Part shown: positions 16,162-25,839 of the stretch, piece after piece
How the letters are laid out: each line of letters starts with the position of its first letter
How positions within the stretch are numbered: the first letter of the stretch is position 1
Translations under genes and position numbers: made by a program
The notes under the pieces: generated by a model
The model's database searches: none
Told to the model about the DNA's origin: nothing
Seen by the model: only the letters and a program-made list of their open reading frames with translations
Assembly: GCF_900105315.1 (NCBI RefSeq)
Contig: NZ_LT629766.1
Span: 1,488,001 to 1,552,000 of the forward strand
From: Brevibacterium siliguriense
GTDB taxonomy: Bacteria > Actinomycetota > Actinomycetes > Actinomycetales > Brevibacteriaceae
Direction: 5' to 3'
Length of the DNA: 64,000 nt

Positions 16162-16221
16162 AACTACCCGACGGCGGCCCAGCAACCTCGCGCAAGGTTG
16201 CTGGGCCGCCGTCGGGTAGTA
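16162..16221. repeat. near-perfect 60-bp palindrome (copy 2)
   Basis: The arms 16162-16191 and 16192-16221 pair at 28 of 30 positions. Compared with the copy at 9581-9640, two T-A pairs have become C-G pairs on both sides (16169/16214 and 16179/16204), so the hairpin is kept while the sequence drifts. Both copies are followed by ATTGGGGT and both lie between convergent genes. Confidence 0.95.
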
Positions 16222-16228
16222 ATTGGGG

Positions 16229-17065
16229 TCAGAAGCTGGGGAGGACGGAGCCGTCGGCCCACTTCTTCTCGATGAACTTCTTCACTTCGGGGGAGTGGAG
16301 CAGCTCGTCGAGCTTCTTGATGTTCTCGTCATTCTTGTTCTCCGTGCGTACGGCAAGGAAGTTGCCGTACGGGTTGTCCTCGGCCTTCTCCAGCAGGATG
16401 CCGTCCTTGGCCGGGCTCAGTCCGGCTTCCAAGGCGTTGTTGCCGTTGATCACCGAAGCATCGACGTCTTCGAGGGTGCGAGCCAGCTGTGCGGCGTCGG
16501 CCTCGACGAACTTCACGTTCTTCGGGTTGTCCTCGACGTCGGAGAGCTTCGCGTCGACCGCGTCCACGCCGTCCTTGAGAGTGATGAGCTCTGCGTCTTC
16601 GAGCATCTTCAGCGCGCGACCCTGGTTCGACGGATCGTTGTTGATGCCGATCTTCGCGTTCTTCGGGATGTCACCCACGTCCTTGATGTCCTTCGAGAAC
16701 AGTGCGAAGGGCTCGAGGTTGATGGGCTTGAAGCCGGTGATCTCGTAGCCCTGGCCCTCGACCTCGGAATCGAGGTACGGCTTGTGCTGGAAGTAGTTCG
16801 CGTCGATGTCGCCGTCGTTGAGCGCCTTGTTCGGCAGCGTGTAGTCCGTGTACTCGGTGACCTCGATGTCGAGGCCGGCATCCTCGGCGAGGTTCTCATC
16901 CACGTAGCGCAGTATGTCGCCCTGCGGCACCGGGGTCGCACCCACGGTGAGCTTCGTGATGTCGCCGTCCTTCTCACCGACGGAATCGGTGCCGCCGCCG
17001 ACGAGCCCGCAGCCCGAGAGCAGCAGGGTCGCGCTGGCCGCGATCGCAATGAGCTTGGTCTTCAT
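16229..17065 (-). CDS. metQ: methionine ABC transporter substrate-binding lipoprotein
   Basis: The 278-residue NlpA/MetQ family lipoprotein has the signal MKTKLIAIAASATLLLSGCG with its lipobox Cys. Family stretches follow in order: KLTVGATPVPQGDILRYV, DYTLPNKALNDGDIDANYFQHKPYL and KIGINNDPSNQGRALKMLEDA. VDASVINGNNALEAGL closes the methionine pocket, followed by ENPYGNFLAVR-like sequence. It is the last gene of metN-metI-metQ and is separated from metI by an 18-bp stem hairpin that could adjust its level relative to the membrane components. Confidence 0.96.
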   Translation of the reverse strand: MKTKLIAIAASATLLLSGCGLVGGGTDSVGEKDGDITKLTVGATPVPQGDILRYVDENLAEDAGLDIEVTEYTDYTLPNKALNDGDIDANYFQHKPYLDSEVEGQGYEITGFKPINLEPFALFSKDIKDVGDIPKNAKIGINNDPSNQGRALKMLEDAELITLKDGVDAVDAKLSDVEDNPKNVKFVEADAAQLARTLEDVDASVINGNNALEAGLSPAKDGILLEKAEDNPYGNFLAVRTENKNDENIKKLDELLHSPEVKKFIEKKWADGSVLPSF

Positions 17066-17121
17066 GGTTCTCCTCGATGTGTGTTGTGTGGTGCGCAGTG
17101 GGGTGGACAGTGGGGGCCTTT

Positions 17122-17176
17122 GAGTGGGTTCAGATTGTCGGATTCGTTCGCCGATTCGGACAATCTGAACCCACTC
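17122..17176 (-). other. intra-operon hairpin between metI and metQ
   Basis: GAGTGGGTTCAGATTGTC (17122-17139) is the exact complement of 17159-17176, with a 19-nt loop that itself contains a TCGGATTCG/CGATTCGGA near-repeat. Lying 3' of metI and 5' of metQ in the transcript, it could protect or partly terminate the metNI segment so that metQ is made in excess. There is no U-tract. Confidence 0.7.
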
Positions 17177-17227
17177 GACTCGACGTTTCGCCGCTGGGCC
17201 GGACGCGATCGCCTTCGCCGAGGTGGC

Positions 17228-17901
17228 TCAGCGGTGGTCGACCGCGCGGGCCAGCCGGTCGCCGATGAACTGGATGAGCGTGACGATGAGGACGAGGACG
17301 ATGATGCAGGCGATCATCGTGTCCGCCTGGTAGCGCTGGTAGCCGTAGGAGATCGCCAGCGCGCCGAGACCGCCGCCGCCGACGGCACCGGCCATCGCGG
17401 TGTAGGAGACCAGGGTCACCGAGGTGACCGTGGCGGCTCCGATGAGACCGGGCAGAGCTTCGGGAACGTAGACCTGGCGGACGACCTGGCCGTCTGAGGC
17501 GCCCATCATCAGTGCTGCTTCGATCTTGCCCTCGGAGACCTCGCGCAGCGAGTTCTCGACCAGACGGGCGTAGAAGGGGATTGCGCCGATCGTCAGCGAC
17601 ACCACGGTCGCCTGCCAGCCCAGCGCCGAGCCGACGACGAATCGGGCGAAGGGGATGAGGGCGATGATGAGGATGATGAAGGGGATCGAGCGAGTGATGT
17701 CGACGATGAAGGACAGCACCCGATAGACGACCGGGTTCGATTTCAGCCCGCCCTTCGACGCGGTGAACAGCCAGATGCCCAAGGGCAGTCCGAAGAGCAC
17801 GGCCAGTCCGGTCGACCAGGCCGTCATCAACAGGGTCTCGATGGTTGCCGGCCACATCTGATCGGTGATCGCCGGGTTGTCGAACCATGTGGGATCGTTC
17901 A

Positions 17902-17902
<1 letters not shown>
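17228..17902 (-). CDS. metI: methionine ABC transporter permease
   Basis: The 224-residue integral membrane protein has five predicted TM segments (TLLMTAWSTGLAVLFGLPLGIWLF, VLSFIVDITRSIPFIILIIALIPF, ATVVSLTIGAIPFYARLVE, AATVTSVTLVSYTAMAGAVGGGGLG, MIACIIVLVLIVTLIQFIGDRL). The EAA loop VSEGKIEAALMMGASDGQVV contacts MetN. The MetI-type motif DITRSIPFIIL is present. Its ATG overlaps the metN stop by one base (TGATG), giving tight coupling. Confidence 0.95.
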
Positions 17903-18870
<968 letters not shown>

Positions 18871-19221
18871 AGGCGCCTCCTCGTGTGGTTGACGAATGCC
18901 GCACACGGTGGTGGACGGCAGAGAATCAGGGATGGGCCGGTCTACGGTCCAGTAGGGCCGACGATTCAGGATGACAAGGTATCGCCTCGGCGTCGTCATG
19001 GAATGTCATAAAAGGACGCATTGGCGGTCCATCGTGACGGAGAACTCACTGCGACAGAGATGACGAGACGGTGAACGCCGGTCGAAGTCGGGGCAGAATC
19101 CAGCAGCATTTTCCTCCGACGTAACCCGATGTCCATGTCCGGGGCGTAGCTGTGGATGATCGACAGATTCGCGTGTCCGGTGTATCCGGCGGGCGGACGA
19201 GCTCCACGACGGGACCGGTGA
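18871..19221. other. divergent promoter region of metN and the GT2 gene
   Basis: These 351 bp separate metN (minus) from the glycosyltransferase gene (plus). I see two weak dyads: TCATGGAATGTCAT at about 18997-19010 and a CGGTCTAC/GTAGGGCCG pair at about 18940-18962. Either could be an operator for methionine control, but neither matches a box I can name. A CGCCTCGGCG motif lies near 18985. No small gene is supported. Confidence 0.35.
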
Positions 19222-20310
19222 ATGTACGAAGAGTCGAGCAGGATCGCGGCGATCGTTCCCTGCCACAACGAGGAGATCACCGTCGCCAAGGTCGTCGGCG
19301 ACCTCAAGGCCGCCGTCCCGGGCATCACGGTCTACGTCTACGACAACTGCTCGAGTGATCGCACCTCGCAGCGTGCTGCCGAAGCCGGTGCCATCGTGCG
19401 CAAGGAGAACGTTCCCGGCAAGGGCAATGTCGTCCGCCGCGCCTTCGCCGACATCGACGCCGACATCTACGTGATGATCGACGGCGACGACACCTACGAG
19501 GCGGCCCACCTTCCCGAGATGATCGACACCCTGCTCTCCGGCCCGTACGACCATGTGCTCGGCGTTCGCCAGGACAACCAGGAGACCACGTCCTACCGGC
19601 CGGGCCACGAAGCCGGGAACAAGATGTTCAACCGGCTGACCGGGTGGCTCTTCGGTTCGCACGTGTCCGACATGCTTTCGGGCTACCGCGTCTTCTCCCG
19701 CCGCTTCGTCAAGTCGTTCCCCGCCATCAGCCGCCGGTTCGAGATCGAAACCGAGCTGACCGTGCACACGATGTCCCTCCGCCTTCCCACCACCGAGGTG
19801 GCCGTGGACTTCCGTGACCGACCCGCCGGAAGCGAGTCGAAGCTCTCGACCTTCAAGGATGGGTTCCGCATCCTCGGGCTGATCTCCGCCCTCGTCCGGC
19901 ACGAACGACCCCGCCTGTTCTACGGCACGCTCACCACCGTGCTCGCTGCCCTGTCGCTGGCCCTCGGCCTTCCCGTGGTGTGGGAGTTCTGGCAGACCGG
20001 GCTCGTGCCCAGGTTCCCCACCGCGATCCTTGCCGCCGCGCTCATGGGGCTGGCGTTCCTGCTCGGCAGCGTCGGCCTGACCTTGGACGGTCTGCGCAGG
20101 GCCCGCCGCGAGACCTCGCGCCTGGTCTACCTCAGCCTGCCCGCCGTCAGCGGTCGACCCCTCACACAGCGCCGGGACCTCACGCAGGACCGGGACCCGA
20201 GACAGACCGGTCCCGCGGACGACGAGTTCTCAGCTCCGGAGGCAGGGCTCTTCGCCGAGGCCGCACGGTTGGAGCCGAGTCGGCAGGTGCGGGCACGCTT
20301 CGCTTCATGA
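19222..20310 (+). CDS. family 2 glycosyltransferase, polyprenyl-phosphate sugar synthase type
   Basis: In the 362-residue protein, residues 1-225 form a GT-A domain: IAAIVPCHNEEITVAKVV, the DPM1-type VYVYDNCSSDRTSQRA, the DxD-like VMIDGDDTYEAAHL and MLSGYRVFSRRFVKSFP. Two C-terminal TM segments (TLTTVLAALSLALGLPVVW, AILAAALMGLAFLLGSVGL) and a charged tail follow. It most likely transfers a sugar from a nucleotide donor to polyprenyl phosphate on the inner membrane face. It overlaps the next gene by 4 bp, and a GtrA-family gene follows, so the three form a lipid-linked sugar synthesis, flipping and use cassette. Confidence 0.88.
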   Translation: MYEESSRIAAIVPCHNEEITVAKVVGDLKAAVPGITVYVYDNCSSDRTSQRAAEAGAIVRKENVPGKGNVVRRAFADIDADIYVMIDGDDTYEAAHLPEMIDTLLSGPYDHVLGVRQDNQETTSYRPGHEAGNKMFNRLTGWLFGSHVSDMLSGYRVFSRRFVKSFPAISRRFEIETELTVHTMSLRLPTTEVAVDFRDRPAGSESKLSTFKDGFRILGLISALVRHERPRLFYGTLTTVLAALSLALGLPVVWEFWQTGLVPRFPTAILAAALMGLAFLLGSVGLTLDGLRRARRETSRLVYLSLPAVSGRPLTQRRDLTQDRDPRQTGPADDEFSAPEAGLFAEAARLEPSRQVRARFAS

Positions 20311-21860
20311 CCGACCCACAACCGCCGACCGACCCGGATCCACGTCACAGAGACTCACCGAAGCCGAGCGCGACGACGCCGACGACATCCCCACGACTCT
20401 CCGGCTCGTCAGTGCGTTCCCTGCTGAAGCGGCCCCTGCTGTGGGATCTGCTGCTCGGAGCTCTCACCGCGGCCTGGTCGGCGATCTTCCTGCGTCTGTT
20501 CTGGCCCGGTCGGGTCAATGTCGATATCGCCAACCAGTACCTGCAGGCCACCGGGAAGATTCCGTACTCCGATTGGCATCCGCCGGTGATGAGCGCGGTA
20601 TGGCGAATTCTCATCGGCATCACGGGAGATCCGGGAAGCCTGCTCCTGCTGCAGGTCGGTCTGCTGGCCGCCGCCGGGTGGGGGATCGGTGTGCTCGTCC
20701 ACAGGTCCGGGGCTCCGAGGTGGGTGTCGCTTCTGGGCCCGAGCATCATGGTCACGCCCTGGGTCGTGTCTCAGATGACGACGCTGTGGAAGGACACCCA
20801 GATGGCCGTAGCCCTCCTGCTGGCAGTCGTCCTCATCATGATCACCCGCTTCGTCCCGAAGACGTGGCTGCTGTGGCTTCCGGCGCTGGTCCTCCTCGTC
20901 TACGCGGTGGGAGTCCGGAAGAACGCGGTGTTCGCGGTCGTGCCGATCGCCGTGTACGGCGGATGGTGCCTGGTGCAGCTGTGGCGGAAACGCCGAGGAC
21001 GCCCGATTCTGCTTGCGGCAGCCTCGTCACTCATCGTACTCGTGCTCATCGGCGGAGGCGTCAAGGTCACCGATGCGGTCATCGACTCGCAGATGGGAGT
21101 GACGAAGACCGGCCAGATCTCACAGATCTTCCTCGACGATGTGATGTTCTCCGTCCCCGACGCCGAGCTCAGGGAATCAGGAGCCCCGAAGGAACTCACC
21201 GACCACATCAGCTCCGCGCGCGAGGAGTGCCTGGACAAGGGCGAGATCTGGGATGCGTACTGGAACTGCTTCGGCAAGGGAAAGAGCGGAGAGGACTTCT
21301 CCCCGATCGCTCATCAGGACGCGCTCAAGCAACTGTGGCTCGACCATGTCATCACTCACCCGCTGCGCTACGTCGAATACCGGGCCGCGGTGTTCTCCTA
21401 CTACTTCTTCACCTCCGGTGTCGAGTACTGGCCGGCTGAATGGCATGGCGAAGCGACGAAGGCAGGCATCGAGCAGGGGGACCCCAAGGCCGACTTCATC
21501 GTCCGTCCATATGTGGAGGACTTCGCTCTCGGCACATTCCCGATGCTGTTCACTCCCTGGTTCTGGACGCTGGCAGCTGTCGTTCTGCTCGGCCTGGCCC
21601 ATCGGGCGCACCCGTGGGAGCGCGGGGGACCGGCTCATCGGCGATCCTTCTGGCCCGAGATCACGACGCTGGCCGCCTCGGCGCTGTGCTATATCTTCGG
21701 CTATTTTCCGATCGTGCCGGCGAACCATTTCCGGTACACGTTCTGGCCGGCCCTGGGACTGACCATGGCCGTCGTGCTCGCGATCGCCATGTGGCGGCGA
21801 GGTCCGGACCGGGACGCGGCGACGTCGTCGAGCGCGGCTTCCAGCAAGTCCGAATCCTAG
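20307..21860 (+). CDS. polytopic membrane protein, GT-C glycosyltransferase-like
   Basis: The product is 517 residues from ATG 20307 (ATGA overlap with the GT2 stop). After a Pro/Thr-rich cytosolic tail, about ten TM segments run from LLLGALTAAWSAIFLRLFW to GLTMAVVLAIAMW. The first extracytoplasmic loop (VNVDIANQYLQATGKIPYSDWHPPVMSAVW) has acidic and His residues in the place where GT-C enzymes keep catalytic acids. The large loop between residues 255 and 410 is soluble. It resembles actinobacterial proteins annotated as DUF6020-like. A role in transferring a lipid-linked sugar outside the membrane is inferred from context. Confidence 0.75.
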   Translation: MTDPQPPTDPDPRHRDSPKPSATTPTTSPRLSGSSVRSLLKRPLLWDLLLGALTAAWSAIFLRLFWPGRVNVDIANQYLQATGKIPYSDWHPPVMSAVWRILIGITGDPGSLLLLQVGLLAAAGWGIGVLVHRSGAPRWVSLLGPSIMVTPWVVSQMTTLWKDTQMAVALLLAVVLIMITRFVPKTWLLWLPALVLLVYAVGVRKNAVFAVVPIAVYGGWCLVQLWRKRRGRPILLAAASSLIVLVLIGGGVKVTDAVIDSQMGVTKTGQISQIFLDDVMFSVPDAELRESGAPKELTDHISSAREECLDKGEIWDAYWNCFGKGKSGEDFSPIAHQDALKQLWLDHVITHPLRYVEYRAAVFSYYFFTSGVEYWPAEWHGEATKAGIEQGDPKADFIVRPYVEDFALGTFPMLFTPWFWTLAAVVLLGLAHRAHPWERGGPAHRRSFWPEITTLAASALCYIFGYFPIVPANHFRYTFWPALGLTMAVVLAIAMWRRGPDRDAATSSSAASSKSES

Positions 21861-21881
21861 GGCCATAGACTGGTAGCAGTT

Positions 21882-22394
21882 ATGAAAGAGTCATTCTCGG
21901 ACCGTCTCCGGCGCCTGGCGGTGGAAGCCTTCAAGTTCCTCACCGTCGGCGGGCTCGGCTATATCGTCGATGTCGGCCTGTCGAACCTGCTGGCCTACGG
22001 ATTCGGTCCGATCCCCGCCCTTCTTGAGGGCAGCCCGATCAAGTCGAAGATCATCTCGACGATTCTATCGATGGTCGTCGTATGGATCGGCAACAGACTC
22101 TGGACCTACGGCGACCGGACCACGAACTCGAATATGCGCGGCATCGTCCTGTTCGTCGCGGTCAACCTCGCCGGCATGGTCATCACCGTCATCCCGCTCG
22201 GCGTGACCTGGTATCTGCTCGATATGCGCGACCAGCTCACCTACAACATCTCGACGAATGTCATCGGCATCGGGCTGGCAATGATCTTCCGCTTCTACGC
22301 CTACCGCACTTGGGTGTTCAAAGACGAGTCACCCCACGCCGAGGTGGTCGTTCCCTTGGAAGAGTCGAGCCGAGTCCCCGGCGACCGCGGCTGA
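21882..22394 (+). CDS. GtrA family membrane protein
   Basis: The 170-residue protein has four TM segments in GtrA arrangement: FLTVGGLGYIVDVGLSNLLAY, IISTILSMVVVWIGNRLWTY, IVLFVAVNLAGMVITVIPLG and ISTNVIGIGLAMIFRFYAYR, then the WVFKDES tail. NRLWTYGDR and FRFYAYRTWVF are hallmark sequences. GtrA proteins are thought to flip or present polyprenyl-phosphate sugars. The start lies 21 bp after the preceding gene, so it is the third gene of that operon. It is convergent with the histidine kinase gene. Confidence 0.9.
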   Translation: MKESFSDRLRRLAVEAFKFLTVGGLGYIVDVGLSNLLAYGFGPIPALLEGSPIKSKIISTILSMVVVWIGNRLWTYGDRTTNSNMRGIVLFVAVNLAGMVITVIPLGVTWYLLDMRDQLTYNISTNVIGIGLAMIFRFYAYRTWVFKDESPHAEVVVPLEESSRVPGDRG

Positions 22395-22430
22395 GTGAAT
22401 ATCGAGGGCAGGTGCTGATTGCGCAGCGAT

Positions 22431-23654
22431 TCAGTCGCGGAGTGCGTCCGACGCCTGCCGACCTCCCTCGCCCTGATGTGACTCCTCCGGGACGAATGGA
22501 AGCAGCAGGCGCAGACGACCTCCGCCGTCCTCGTTGCGCTCAAGATGCAGTGAGCCGCCGCGCGCTTCTGCACGGGCCCGGTGGCGTGCAAGGCCGGAGA
22601 GCGGCGGAGTATCGGAGACGGGCCCTGTCCCGTTGTCGTCGACGCAGACCTCGAGCTCCCAACTCCCGCCGTGGTTGCGAGCCTCGACCCACACGGTGAC
22701 ACGGTCGGCGCTGCCGTGCTTGATTGCGTTCGTCACCGCCTCTTCGGTGGTGTAAACGACGACGAGGCGATCACGCAGCGGCAGCGGAGCATGCAGTCTC
22801 CGGACCAGCTCCTTCATCGTCGGCCCGAGTTCGACGGTCGTCGCCACGGTGGGAGGAAGACGATCGAGCAGCGCCCGGATCGCCTCATACGTGCCGAGAT
22901 CCGCACCCGAAGGGAAGAGACTGTGACTGAGTGCGCGCACATGCTCCTCGCGCAACTCGTCGAGGTCGAGTGCCCAGTCGCGCAGAGTGGGTGCCCATCG
23001 GGCGGGATCCTCGTCCCCGGCCGTGAGCCGATCTGCGATCTGGTCGAGGCCGCTGGCGACGACGACGAGGCGATGCTGGACCGTGCCGTGGAGCCGATCG
23101 GCCACGAGGCGGCGCACACGCAGCTCTTCTCGCTCGAGTTCGGCGACGGCGTCTCGTGTGCGTTCCTCTTCGGCCCGGCGGCGGGCTCTCTCCCGGTCTT
23201 CACGCTCGATCAGTGCAGCGACGAGGAACCCGGTGGCGATCGCCATGAGATACCCGCTAGCCCCTGTCACCCAGATGATGAGGCCGCCGCGGGAATCCCC
23301 GTCGAGGATCGTCGACGGGAGCAGAAACACCGTCCGCACAGACGCTTGGATCGCAGTGACGACGACGGCGATGACCGCGCGTGCCCACCAGGACCGGGCG
23401 AGAGCGCTGACGACGATCGTCACGACGACGAGCACGACTCCGATGACGACGGTGAGGCCGCCGACCCACCACAGCAGGGCGGCCGGCTCCCACCTGCTGC
23501 TCCACTCGGTCGCCTGCTCGGCGACGAGGATGGAGAATGCGAAGACGTTGGCGAGGGCGACGATGCCTGCGACCCTCGACCGGGGCCAGCGCAGCCGCAG
23601 CCTCCGCGACAACCCAGTCGTCATCCCAGGCGAGCCTGTCGTCATCTGCGCCAT
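22431..23654 (-). CDS. sensor histidine kinase (NarL-type partner)
   Basis: The 407-residue protein has four TM segments in the first 150 residues (VAGIVALANVFAFSILVA; LLWWVGGLTVVIGVVLVVV; AVIAVVVTAIQASVRTVFLL; LIIWVTGASGYLMAIATGFLV). A coiled coil rich in Glu/Arg (EREDRERARRRAEEERTRD) follows. The HisKA-3-like segment is RLVADRLHGTVQHRLVVVAS with phospho-His in DRLHG. The ATPase domain has the N-box TTEEAVTNAIKHG and a degenerate G-box DDNGTG. There is almost no extracellular domain, so it probably senses the membrane. Its start overlaps the end of the response-regulator gene by 13 bp. Confidence 0.9.
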   Translation of the reverse strand: MAQMTTGSPGMTTGLSRRLRLRWPRSRVAGIVALANVFAFSILVAEQATEWSSRWEPAALLWWVGGLTVVIGVVLVVVTIVVSALARSWWARAVIAVVVTAIQASVRTVFLLPSTILDGDSRGGLIIWVTGASGYLMAIATGFLVAALIEREDRERARRRAEEERTRDAVAELEREELRVRRLVADRLHGTVQHRLVVVASGLDQIADRLTAGDEDPARWAPTLRDWALDLDELREEHVRALSHSLFPSGADLGTYEAIRALLDRLPPTVATTVELGPTMKELVRRLHAPLPLRDRLVVVYTTEEAVTNAIKHGSADRVTVWVEARNHGGSWELEVCVDDNGTGPVSDTPPLSGLARHRARAEARGGSLHLERNEDGGGRLRLLLPFVPEESHQGEGGRQASDALRD

Positions 23655-24331
23655 GAGCGACCCGTCTGCTCGAGGAACGCCAGCACCGCGTGGACCCGAC
23701 GGTTGGTGCCCGCCTTCTCGATCCCGAGACGGCGGTAGATCGAGAGCAGGTGACTTTCGACCGATCTCTCGGAGATGTGGAGGCGCCCCGCCACTGCTTC
23801 GTTCGACAGGCCCTCCGCGACCAGCCGGAGGACCTCGAATTGGGCCTTCGTCAGCCCGGCGACCTCGGTTCCGGCCCGCGGCGTCGATCGCTGGACGAGC
23901 GACGGATCGATGACGACGTCACCGTCGGCGGCGGCCGCGATCGCTCCGACGAGGACGCTGCTCGTGAACGACGACCGTTTGGACAGATAGCTCCAGGGTT
24001 CGCTCGTCTCGTCCTGGACGGAGAGGAAGAGTCCCATGACGTCGAGGCTCGAGAGCAGCATCACCGCGATCCGCGGGTCCCTGCGCTGCAGCTCGAGTCC
24101 CAGTGCCACCCCGTTGCCGTCGCCGAGGTTGACGTCGAGCAGGGCGACATCGGTGCTGTGCGCGCTGATCGCGAGTCTGGCTGCGGAAACGCTGTCGACG
24201 GCATGGACAACTCGCAGATCTTCGGCTTCGTCGACCGTCCTGACGAGCATCGAGCGCATGAATGCCTCGTCCTCGACGATGCTGACGCGGATGGGGCGCG
24301 GGCGCTTCGAAGCGATCGTTGTGGCAGTCAT
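23642..24331 (-). CDS. LuxR/NarL family response regulator
   Basis: Product of 229 residues from ATG 24331 (MTATTIASKRPRPIRVSIVE). The receiver domain has the acidic pocket IVEDEAF, the phospho-acceptor Asp in DVALLDVNLGDGNG and LSYL-type Lys in WSYLSKRSSF. The C-terminal HTH reads LTKAQFEVLRLVAEGLSNEAVAGRLHISERSVESHLLSIYRRLGI. It is co-transcribed with the kinase and is divergent from the SipW/TasA-like operon at 24520, which is its most obvious target; that link is inference. Confidence 0.93.
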   Translation of the reverse strand: MTATTIASKRPRPIRVSIVEDEAFMRSMLVRTVDEAEDLRVVHAVDSVSAARLAISAHSTDVALLDVNLGDGNGVALGLELQRRDPRIAVMLLSSLDVMGLFLSVQDETSEPWSYLSKRSSFTSSVLVGAIAAAADGDVVIDPSLVQRSTPRAGTEVAGLTKAQFEVLRLVAEGLSNEAVAGRLHISERSVESHLLSIYRRLGIEKAGTNRRVHAVLAFLEQTGRSWRR

Positions 24332-24519
24332 CGATCCGCGATTCCCTCCATCGGTGTCTCGGTGCATCCGTCGACAGCTCGTCTCGGCCCTGAACACGGA
24401 CGCTGCCACCAGTCATTCTACGAGTTTCCACGCAGATTGTGCGGGCGGGCGGTGCGCGCGGAGGTTCACTTGAATCACCGGCAGGCAGCCGGCGAGCAGA
24501 GTCAGAGCGAGGAGCAGAG

Positions 24520-25152
24520 ATGTCCGAGAAGTACCCCACCACAGACCAGACCATGACCGCCGACGGAACCTCCGCTCCGCGCAGGCGCCGGCGCAAGCTG
24601 CTGGCGATCACCTCCGGCGGAATCGTGCTCGGCATCGGCGCGGCCGTCACTCTCGCCGCGTGGACGGACAGAGAAGCGGCGAAGGGTGACTTCGCCTCCG
24701 GGTCCTTCGCCCTCGAAAGCAGCCTGGACGGCGCGAACTTCACCGACACCTCGGGAGCGGGCGATGCACTCGTCCTCACGTTCGACGATATGGCTGAGAA
24801 TCTGTCTCCGACCGATACGGCGAGCTCGGTCTATGCGATCCGTCTCGACCGGTCCTCGACCTACTCGGCCTCCGTGTCGGGCGCGGTCGAGGCCACCGGA
24901 AGCGCGGCGGACAATCTCAGCTATTCGGTGCAGAGGGTCTCCGACATCTCCGGCGGCACCCCCGTCGGCGGCGCTCTCGTCAGCGCCGAGCCGGTGACAT
25001 CGACGAATGTGCATGAGGACATGTTCTCCGTCAGCTCCCTCGGTGACGTCGTCTTCCTCAAGGTGACGGTCAAGGCCGACTCCGACCTCGGTCAAGGTGA
25101 GAGCGCCGATGTCACATGGAACCTCACCGGCACGTCGGTCGACTCGCTATGA
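24520..25152 (+). CDS. SipW-dependent secreted protein, TasA/camelysin-like (1)
   Basis: Product of 210 residues from ATG 24520 (GGAGCAGAG just upstream). After an Arg-rich tail (APRRRRRKLL) comes a hydrophobic segment, then the SipW-cognate pattern LAAWTDREAAKGDFASGSFAL (A-x-F/W-T/S-D...F-x-[AS]-G-x-[FL]). Cleavage is expected in this AAW region. The mature part is a predicted beta-sandwich (YAIRLDRSSTYSASVSGAV, VFLKVTVKADSD, ADVTWNLTGTSVDS) like TasA/CalY matrix fibre proteins. It is first in a four-gene operon with the second such protein and a SipW-type peptidase. Confidence 0.82.
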   Translation: MSEKYPTTDQTMTADGTSAPRRRRRKLLAITSGGIVLGIGAAVTLAAWTDREAAKGDFASGSFALESSLDGANFTDTSGAGDALVLTFDDMAENLSPTDTASSVYAIRLDRSSTYSASVSGAVEATGSAADNLSYSVQRVSDISGGTPVGGALVSAEPVTSTNVHEDMFSVSSLGDVVFLKVTVKADSDLGQGESADVTWNLTGTSVDSL

Positions 25153-25805
25153 CCGGTCGGCGAAGCTCGAACGCGCGGGCCGCCGCAGCGGTTGTGTCGA
25201 TCGTCATCGGCGGGTGCGCCTTCGGTGCGATCACCGGCACGACTCTTGCGGCCTGGCAGGACGAGGAGTCCACCGTAGCGAGCTTCGCCGCCGGCACCTT
25301 CGACACTCAGTCACAGGGGACCGGTGACGGATGGACCCACCACGAGGCGGCTTCCCCCGCTTCGCTCGGGGCCGAGATCACCGGTCTCGCGCCGGGCGGT
25401 ACGGCCTCGGAACCGGCTGCGGGACAGTCGCACTACAGCGCATTCCGCATCCGGACCTCGGAGGACAGCAGTCGCGGCGGAACGGTCCGAGTCAGCGCGG
25501 TGAACATCGATGGGGCGCTGGCCCGGGCCCTCGAATACAGGGTCGTCGTCGGAGACGGACGCGACTGTGAGGTTGCCGCCGACGACCCCGCCTCGGAGCT
25601 CCTCGTCGGCGGACCGCAGAGTTACCAGCCGGCATCCTCGTCGGCGGGAAGCGACACCGAGGTGACGATCGGCGCACATGGCAGCGATCCCGCCGAACTG
25701 TGCCTGGACCTGCGCATCGCAGCTCCGAGCGGCACCGACTCCGGCGACGATGTCCAAGGCGCGGCGGCCACGGCCGTTCTCACCGTCGCTGTCACTCAGA
25801 ACTGA
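25149..25805 (+). CDS. SipW-dependent secreted protein, TasA/camelysin-like (2)
   Basis: Product of 218 residues from ATG 25149 in ATGA overlap with the first gene. The signal region AAAVVSIVIGGCAFGAITGTTLAAW is followed by QDEESTVASFAAGTFDTQ, the same SipW-cognate pattern as its neighbour. The mature protein is a Ser/Thr/Gly-rich predicted beta-sandwich. Two Cys residues (GDGRDCEVAADD and DPAELCLDLRI) could form a disulfide outside the cell. It is probably a second fibre or accessory subunit. Confidence 0.8.
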   Translation: MTGRRSSNARAAAAVVSIVIGGCAFGAITGTTLAAWQDEESTVASFAAGTFDTQSQGTGDGWTHHEAASPASLGAEITGLAPGGTASEPAAGQSHYSAFRIRTSEDSSRGGTVRVSAVNIDGALARALEYRVVVGDGRDCEVAADDPASELLVGGPQSYQPASSSAGSDTEVTIGAHGSDPAELCLDLRIAAPSGTDSGDDVQGAAATAVLTVAVTQN

Positions 25806-25839
25806 ATCAGGAAAGCACACCACGATCGGAAAGGACCCG

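Noticed and set aside
18871..19010. SAM riboswitch upstream of metNIQ
   Set aside because: I looked for the conserved cores of SAM-I, SAM-II and SAM-IV in the leader and found none.
19006..19902. A 298-codon minus-strand open frame over the GT2 gene
   Set aside because: The plus strand encodes an unambiguous GT-A domain here.
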